Below are positions 59,822 through 64,000 of a stretch of 64,000 nucleotides of DNA, in pieces. Under the pieces are notes generated by a model that was not told the DNA's origin, searched no databases, and was given only the letters and a program-made list of their open reading frames with translations. How positions within the stretch are numbered: the stretch's first letter is position 1; each line of letters opens with the position of its first letter. The position numbers were made by a program, and so were the translations under genes. The stretch lies in assembly GCF_030269325.1 (NCBI RefSeq), contig NZ_BSTD01000001.1, positions 186,001 through 250,000 on the forward strand, given 5' to 3'. This stretch comes from Amycolatopsis sp. NBRC 101858. GTDB lineage: Bacteria > Actinomycetota > Actinomycetes > Mycobacteriales > Pseudonocardiaceae.

Positions 59822-60727
59822 ATGGATCAGATCACGCTGGGCGACGTGACCGTCACCCGCATCAAGGAGTACTACGGCTCGGTCGAGATGGGCCCCGGCG
59901 AGTTCTTCCCCGAGAGCCCCGACGGTGCCTGGGACGAGCACCGGAACTGGCTCGCCCCGGACTTCCTGGATCCCGAGACCGGCGAGTGCGTCTCGGCGAT
60001 CCAGACCTGGCTGCTGCGCAGCGAAGGCCGGACGATCCTCGTCGACACCGGGGTGGGCAACCACAAGGACCGCCCCTACGCGCCCGTCTGGAGCCGGCTG
60101 GACACGAAATTCCTGGACAACCTCGCCGCCGCCGGGGTCCGGCCCGAAGACGTCGACGTCGTCGTCAACACCCACCTGCACATCGACCACGTCGGCTGGA
60201 ACACCCACCTCGACGGCCGCACCTGGGTACCGACCTTCCCGAACGCCACCTACCTCATGACCCGGCAGGACTTCGACTTCTGGAACCCGGCCAACGGTCA
60301 CAAACCGTTGCTGGGCCGCGGAAACCAGAACGTCTTCGAAGACAGCGTCGCCCCGGTGCACGAAGCCGGGCTGACCCACCTGTGGGACGGCTCTTACCGG
60401 ATCGACGGGAACCTCCGGCTGGATCTCGCGCCGGGCCACACCCCCGGGTCGTCCGTGCTGACGCTGGAGTCGGGCGGGGACCGCGCGCTGTTCGTCGGCG
60501 ATCTGGTGCACACCCCGCTGCAATTCGTGGAGCCGGAGACGAACTCCTGCTTCTGCGAGGACCCGGCCGAGGCCCGGGCGACGCGGCACAAGCTCCTCGG
60601 CCGCGCGGCCGAGGACAACGCGCTCGTCTTCCCCGCGCACCTCGGCGGCCAGGGTGGCGCCGAGGTCGAGCGGGCCGGATCGAAGTTCGCCATCAAGGAG
60701 TGGGCGGGGTTCTCCCGCATCGCCTGA
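59822..60727 (+). CDS. Metallo-beta-lactamase-fold hydrolase
   Basis: 301 residues behind GAGGAG. Zinc motif VVNTHLHIDHVGWN (HxHxDH) near residue 117, further ligands in LDLAPGHTPGSSVL and ALFVGDLVH, and a late His in VFPAHLGG. The fold serves lactonases, esterases and quorum-quenching hydrolases; AHL lactonase-like activity is possible but not shown. Followed 34 bases later by the carboxylesterase gene on the same strand, both probably under the divergent XRE regulator. Confidence 0.92.
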   Translation: MDQITLGDVTVTRIKEYYGSVEMGPGEFFPESPDGAWDEHRNWLAPDFLDPETGECVSAIQTWLLRSEGRTILVDTGVGNHKDRPYAPVWSRLDTKFLDNLAAAGVRPEDVDVVVNTHLHIDHVGWNTHLDGRTWVPTFPNATYLMTRQDFDFWNPANGHKPLLGRGNQNVFEDSVAPVHEAGLTHLWDGSYRIDGNLRLDLAPGHTPGSSVLTLESGGDRALFVGDLVHTPLQFVEPETNSCFCEDPAEARATRHKLLGRAAEDNALVFPAHLGGQGGAEVERAGSKFAIKEWAGFSRIA

Positions 60728-60761
60728 GCCCGGCAGCAGCCCACGAGAGGAAGCGTTTCCC

Positions 60762-62213
60762 GTGTCCCAGCAGGCAGATCCGATCGTCGGCACCCCGGCC
60801 GGTGCCGTGCGCGGCGTCCGTGACCGGTTCGGCGAGCTCTACCGCGCCGTCCCGTACGCGGCGGCACCGACGGGCGCCGGCCGCTTCGCGCCGCCGATGC
60901 CCCACCCCGGCTGGACTGGTGTCCGGGACGCCACCGCGCCCGGACCGACCGCACCGCAGCCGGCCCGGGACTTCGGCGGGCTCGACATGACCCCCTACTT
61001 CGGGCCGGGCTGGGTGCGCGGCGACGAGTACCTGACCGTCGACATCCGGACGCCCGGCACCGACGGCGGGAAGCGGCCGGTCCTGGTCTTCGTGCACGGC
61101 GGCGGGTTCGTCACCGGCTCGACCCGCGCCGCGCTCTACGACGGCCGGGCGTTCGCGCGCGACGGCGTCGTGCTGGTGACGGTGAACTACCGCGTCGGCG
61201 TCCCCGGCTTCCTCGACCTGGCGGGCGCCCCCGCCAACCGCGGGCTGCTCGACGTGCTCGCCGCGCTCGGCTGGGTGCGGGACACGATCGCGGCGTTCGG
61301 CGGCGATCCCGGGAACGTCACGCTGTGCGGCCAGTCCGCGGGTGCCACGATCACCGGAGCCCTGCTGGCGACGCCGGCGGCCAAGGGGCTGTTCCGGCGC
61401 GCGATCGTCCAGAGCGGCAGCGGCACCGGCGCGTTCACCCCCGAGCAGGCGCGACGGGTCACGGACGCGGCCGCGCGGGCGCTGGGTGTGCGGCCCACCG
61501 CGGAGGCCTTCGCCGAGATCCCGGACGAGCGGTTCCTCGAGATCCTCCCGGCCCTCGCGGGGATCGACCTGCGGACGGCGACGGCCACGGACCCGCTCGC
61601 CGGGCTGAGCCCGTTCGCCCCGGTCCGGCCCGTGCAGCCGGCCGATGCCCTGGCCGAAGGGCCGGCCGGAGAGGTCGGCCTGCTCATCGGCACCACCACC
61701 GAAGAGGGGCACCTCTACCTGGTACCGCAGGGCAAGCTGGAGTCCACAATGGACGACGACGTGCTCGCCGTCGCGGCGAAGGTCCACGCGGATCCCGCCG
61801 CCGTCGTCGCGGCCCATCGGGCGGCCCGGCCGGGAGCGACCCCGGGCGAACTGCGCTCCGCGGTGCTCGGCGAAGCTCTCTTCGAAGCCGGTACGGCCCG
61901 GATGATCGAGACCCACGCCCGGCTGTCCGGCGGCCGCACGTACGCCTATTCGTTCGGCTACCGCTCGACGGCTTCGGGCGGGCGGCTGGGCGCCGCCCAC
62001 ACGGTCGAGCTGCCGTTCGTCTTCGACATCGCCGACGAACCATGGCTGCACGGCGACACCGGCCTCCTCGGTCCCGACCCGGCGCCCGCCGGGCTGGCGG
62101 CCCGCGTGCACGGCGCTTGGGTTGCGTTCGCAACCCACGGCGACCCCGGATGGGCAGCGTACGACCCGCAGCGACCGCGACGGGAAGTCTTGGGCGGCAC
62201 CGCCGGCGAGTGA
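60762..62213 (+). CDS. Type B carboxylesterase
   Basis: 483 residues from a GTG start behind GAGAGGAAG. Oxyanion hole VLVFVHGGGFVTGS near 105; nucleophile VTLCGQSAGATITGALLATPAAKGLF near 190; acid expected in GTTTEEGHLYL; His in LGAAHTVELPFVF. The N-terminal IVGTPAGAVRGVRDRFG and FRAVPYAAAP are typical. No signal peptide, so intracellular. An in-frame extension upstream of the GTG overlaps the preceding gene and is rejected. Confidence 0.92.
   Translation: MSQQADPIVGTPAGAVRGVRDRFGELYRAVPYAAAPTGAGRFAPPMPHPGWTGVRDATAPGPTAPQPARDFGGLDMTPYFGPGWVRGDEYLTVDIRTPGTDGGKRPVLVFVHGGGFVTGSTRAALYDGRAFARDGVVLVTVNYRVGVPGFLDLAGAPANRGLLDVLAALGWVRDTIAAFGGDPGNVTLCGQSAGATITGALLATPAAKGLFRRAIVQSGSGTGAFTPEQARRVTDAAARALGVRPTAEAFAEIPDERFLEILPALAGIDLRTATATDPLAGLSPFAPVRPVQPADALAEGPAGEVGLLIGTTTEEGHLYLVPQGKLESTMDDDVLAVAAKVHADPAAVVAAHRAARPGATPGELRSAVLGEALFEAGTARMIETHARLSGGRTYAYSFGYRSTASGGRLGAAHTVELPFVFDIADEPWLHGDTGLLGPDPAPAGLAARVHGAWVAFATHGDPGWAAYDPQRPRREVLGGTAGE
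61742..61754. repeat. One-mismatch copy of the GTCCAC-W-GTGGAC palindrome
   Basis: GTCCACAATGGAC inside the carboxylesterase gene, encoding S-T-M-D with the rare Thr codon ACA. Confidence 0.45.
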
Positions 62214-62315
62214 CCGCTCAGACAGTTCCACCGCTGCTCGAAGCCCGAGCCACACGGCCGGCCGGGTGCCCTCGGTCCGGAAAGCCGGCCGCCGGGCGCG
62301 GGCCGAGCGGCCGGG

Positions 62316-62879
62316 TCAGTCCGATGCGGTCAGGGTTCGCAGCTGGGCGAACGACTGGTCGATGGCCTCGCGCAGGTCGAGGTCGTCGGCGTCGACCCAG
62401 CGCTGGAACGCGACCCGGTACACCGCCGAGCCGGTTTCGGCGGCCAGGCTGGCCTCGGCGTCGCCGATGCCCCGTCGTCGAAGTCCGTCGGCGAGGGCGG
62501 CTGACATGTGGGCGAGCTTGATCAGCTCACGTTCTCGGAGATCGGCGTTGGCCGTGATCACCGCGTGCCGCGTCCGGGCGAGGGCACGGTCGTGCCCGAT
62601 GATCGCCGCCACGGCGTCGAGCGCGGCCGCCACGGCTTCGAGGGGCGAAGCCGTGGCGGGCGCCGCCTCCAGCGCGGCCAGTGACTTCTCCTCCAGCTCG
62701 GCCGCGGCGTCGAAGAGGACCTCGCGCTTGTCGGCGAAGTAGCGAAAGAAGGTGCGGGCCGTCACGCCGGCCCGTTCGGCGATGTCGGCCACCATGGTCT
62801 GCTCGAAGCCGCGTTCGAGGTACAGGTTCAGCGCGGCCTCACGCAGTCGGCCGCCGGCTCCCGGCTCCCATCGTCCCAT
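62316..62879 (-). CDS. TetR-family transcriptional regulator
   Basis: 187 residues. HTH: LREAALNLYLERGFEQTMVADIAERAGVTARTFFRYFADKREVLFDAA. C-terminal effector region (about 60-185) is helical, with DRALARTRHAVITANADLRERELIK, a pattern of the AcrR C-terminal group. It is divergent from the gene at 62982. Two inverted repeats (62911-62929 and 62941-62963) occupy the gap, so it probably represses itself and the two small genes opposite. Confidence 0.94.
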   Translation of the reverse strand: MGRWEPGAGGRLREAALNLYLERGFEQTMVADIAERAGVTARTFFRYFADKREVLFDAAAELEEKSLAALEAAPATASPLEAVAAALDAVAAIIGHDRALARTRHAVITANADLRERELIKLAHMSAALADGLRRRGIGDAEASLAAETGSAVYRVAFQRWVDADDLDLREAIDQSFAQLRTLTASD

Positions 62880-62910
62880 CCCGCGAGTTTAGTGCTGCCG
62901 CATCCGCAGT

Positions 62911-62963
62911 GATGTCATCGGCTGACATCAGCGTGCTATGGTGATGTCAGCTGATGACATCAC
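62911..62963. promoter_or_regulatory. Twin TetR operators
   Basis: Operator 1: GATGTCA-5-TGACATC at 62911-62929. Operator 2: GTGATGTCA-5-TGACATCAC at 62941-62963, a perfect nine-base inverted repeat. Centres are 32 bases apart, about three helical turns, so two dimers could bind on one face. Both share the half-site GATGTCA. Confidence 0.85.
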
Positions 62964-62981
62964 TGCGAGAAGGGACAGGCC

Positions 62982-63326
62982 ATGCCACCGACCACGAGCA
63001 CCACGTTCATGGTCGTCGCAATGCTGCGCGACGACACGGACCTCGCGGAATTCGCCGCGCTGCGGGATGACGAGCACAAACAGCTGGAGGTGCTGCGCTC
63101 GGCCGGGCGGGTCGGCGCCCACTACGTCTCCCCCGCCCGGGGAGCGACGTTCATCGAGGTCATCGCCGACGACGAAAAGCAGGTCGCCGAGACACTGGCG
63201 ACGCTGCCTTTCGCCAGGTTCTTCGACGCCGACGTCTACCCGACCACGCCCCCGGACCCCGCGGAAGCCGCCCACCGGGCGCGATTCTCCGCCGCGAATT
63301 CACCTCTGCGATCCACCGGAGAATAG
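62982..63326 (+). CDS. Small dimeric alpha/beta-barrel-like protein
   Basis: 114 residues. FMVVAMLRDDTDLAEFAALRDDEHKQLEVLRSAGRVGAHYVSPARGATFIEV and VAETLATLPFARFFDADVYP show the beta-alpha-beta-beta-alpha-beta pattern of the YCII/muconolactone-isomerase-like ferredoxin-fold superfamily. Such proteins isomerise or bind small phenolics, but the active residues cannot be identified here. It is the first gene of a pair controlled by the twin operators, and its stop is one base before the next ATG. Confidence 0.7.
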   Translation: MPPTTSTTFMVVAMLRDDTDLAEFAALRDDEHKQLEVLRSAGRVGAHYVSPARGATFIEVIADDEKQVAETLATLPFARFFDADVYPTTPPDPAEAAHRARFSAANSPLRSTGE

Positions 63327-63327
63327 G

Positions 63328-63741
63328 ATGGCGAAGCTCAAGGCGTTCCCGTTCGGCAAGGTGCTCATTTCGTTGTCCGCGGTGGGGACCATGATCGGCT
63401 CGTACGTCGCCGACTGGAACGAGACGCACATCCACAATCCCGCGTGGCCGCCCCACGCCAAGTTCCACAACGCCCAAACCATGAGCATGGGCACCGCACT
63501 GGGGCTGGCGGCCCTGTACCACTTGTGGAAGCCGGGCCGGTCGCGCGAGTCGCTGGACAGCGCGGCCGTCATCGCGAGCCTGTACGGGCTCACCCAGCTT
63601 TCCGCCGCGCTCTACCCGGGAACCGCCAGCGTCGACCCGCCCCGCGAAGACAACTGGCCGCAGCTCAAATACACGCTGCCGAGTCTCGGGCTGATCCTGC
63701 TCGGCTATTCGCTCGATCGCTACCGGATCAGCCGAGCATGA
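63328..63741 (+). CDS. DUF6640-like membrane protein
   Basis: 137 residues with about four membrane helices. Motifs: FGKVLISLSAVGTMIGSYVADWNETHIHNPAWPPHAKFHNAQTMSMG, with the ADWNxTHxxNPxWPPHxxFH signature recalled for DUF6640 proteins. Several His and Asn residues in that loop could bind a metal. Function unknown. It begins one base after the preceding stop, hence co-expressed and likely regulated by the TetR protein at 62316. Confidence 0.75.
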   Translation: MAKLKAFPFGKVLISLSAVGTMIGSYVADWNETHIHNPAWPPHAKFHNAQTMSMGTALGLAALYHLWKPGRSRESLDSAAVIASLYGLTQLSAALYPGTASVDPPREDNWPQLKYTLPSLGLILLGYSLDRYRISRA

Positions 63742-63772
63742 CGGTGCGGTGACACCTGCCGGCCCGGCTGCT

Positions 63773-64000
63773 TCAGGCTCCGAGCACCAGCGGCACGAGG
63801 AAATAGATCTCGACGGCCTCGTACACCGCTCCGAGGAAGAACAGCGCGAGCGCCGGGAGCCAGAGGCGGCCGAGGCTCGCCAAGCCGCGCACGTAACCCT
63901 GGCGGCGGGTGGGGGCCTCGACCGTCGCGGGCCGGAGCCAGGACCTGCCGAGCAGGTACGCGCCGAACATCACGAGCGCGTACGCCTGGAACTCGATGAG
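63773..64000 (-). CDS. Membrane protein, C-terminal fragment (SpoIIM-like), runs off the window
   Basis: The frame is open to the end of the window; 75 residues are visible: LIEFQAYALVMFGAYLLGRS, a basic linker with ATVEAPTRRQGYVRG, then LPALALFFLGAVYEAVEIYFLVPLVL. Two hydrophobic helices. The 'E-x-x-A' helix pattern resembles the C-terminal part of stage II sporulation protein M/DUF95 proteins, but the fragment is too short for certainty. Its start is beyond base 64000. Confidence 0.6.
   Translation of the reverse strand, partial: LIEFQAYALVMFGAYLLGRSWLRPATVEAPTRRQGYVRGLASLGRLWLPALALFFLGAVYEAVEIYFLVPLVLGA

Noticed and set aside
62255..62291. CGGCCGGC/GCCGGCCG inverted repeat after the carboxylesterase
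   Set aside because: Eight-base arms of low-complexity GC with a 21-base loop; expected by chance in this composition, so not called a terminator.
1..64000. CRISPR arrays, insertion sequences, toxin-antitoxin pairs, prophage
   Set aside because: No regularly spaced repeats, transposase motifs, phage structural genes or small toxin pairs were found on either strand.

Overview
High-GC actinobacterial chromosome, most likely the family Pseudonocardiaceae (Amycolatopsis-like). The indications are a cell-wall arabinosyltransferase of the Emb family, an aerobic cobalamin pathway with fused CobIJ, a DasR-type operator in front of a chitinase, a one-TM gene paired with a SigE-type sigma factor, and strong G/C preference at third codon positions. 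No integrase, transposase, insertion sequence, CRISPR array or phage gene was seen. The genus assignment is inference; the high-GC actinobacterial character is read directly.

Layout. 0-17 kb is dominated by vitamin B12 genes in three blocks: cobK-bluB (+), a tightly overlapping minus-strand run (small membrane protein, cobG, cobH, cobIJ, GNAT), and cobN (+) behind a cobalamin riboswitch. Between them lie an emb-type arabinosyltransferase, a dihydroxyphthalate-decarboxylase-like protein and a two-gene ABC exporter with a small HTH regulator. 17-31 kb holds a decayed gene, a GT39-type glycosyltransferase with a two-component system, a secreted chitinase, a RibD-like enzyme with reversed domain order, proA, an M50 protease, an AlkA-like glycosylase, a methyltransferase, an M20 amidohydrolase and a membrane-anchored trypsin-like protease.

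31-40 kb is housekeeping: DUF3224 protein, HerA/DUF853 ATPase, oligoribonuclease, tRNA-His, MHS transporter, hydrolase with HxlR regulator, L,D-transpeptidase, tRNA-Lys, and a SigE-family sigma factor with a membrane partner. 40-48 kb is one minus-strand operon: OB-fold NfeD-like membrane protein, flotillin, a 1623-residue AAA ATPase of the 'DNA repair ATPase' type, and a 150-residue protein of unknown function. 48-53 kb carries LysR- and TetR-controlled dinucleotide-binding oxidoreductases, one of them frameshifted.

53-64 kb looks accessory or secondary-metabolic: an orphan substrate-binding lipoprotein, a methyltransferase, a compact adenylation-carrier protein / thioesterase / P450 cassette of the kind that hydroxylates a tethered amino acid and then releases it, an XRE regulator divergent from a metallo-beta-lactamase-fold hydrolase and carboxylesterase, and a TetR regulon with two paired operators.

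Across the window a quasi-palindrome of the type GTCCAC-W-GTGGAC, and a sister word TCCACATCGGAC, recur far more often than their length allows by chance. They lie mostly inside genes and in more than one reading frame. This is the least explained signal seen here.
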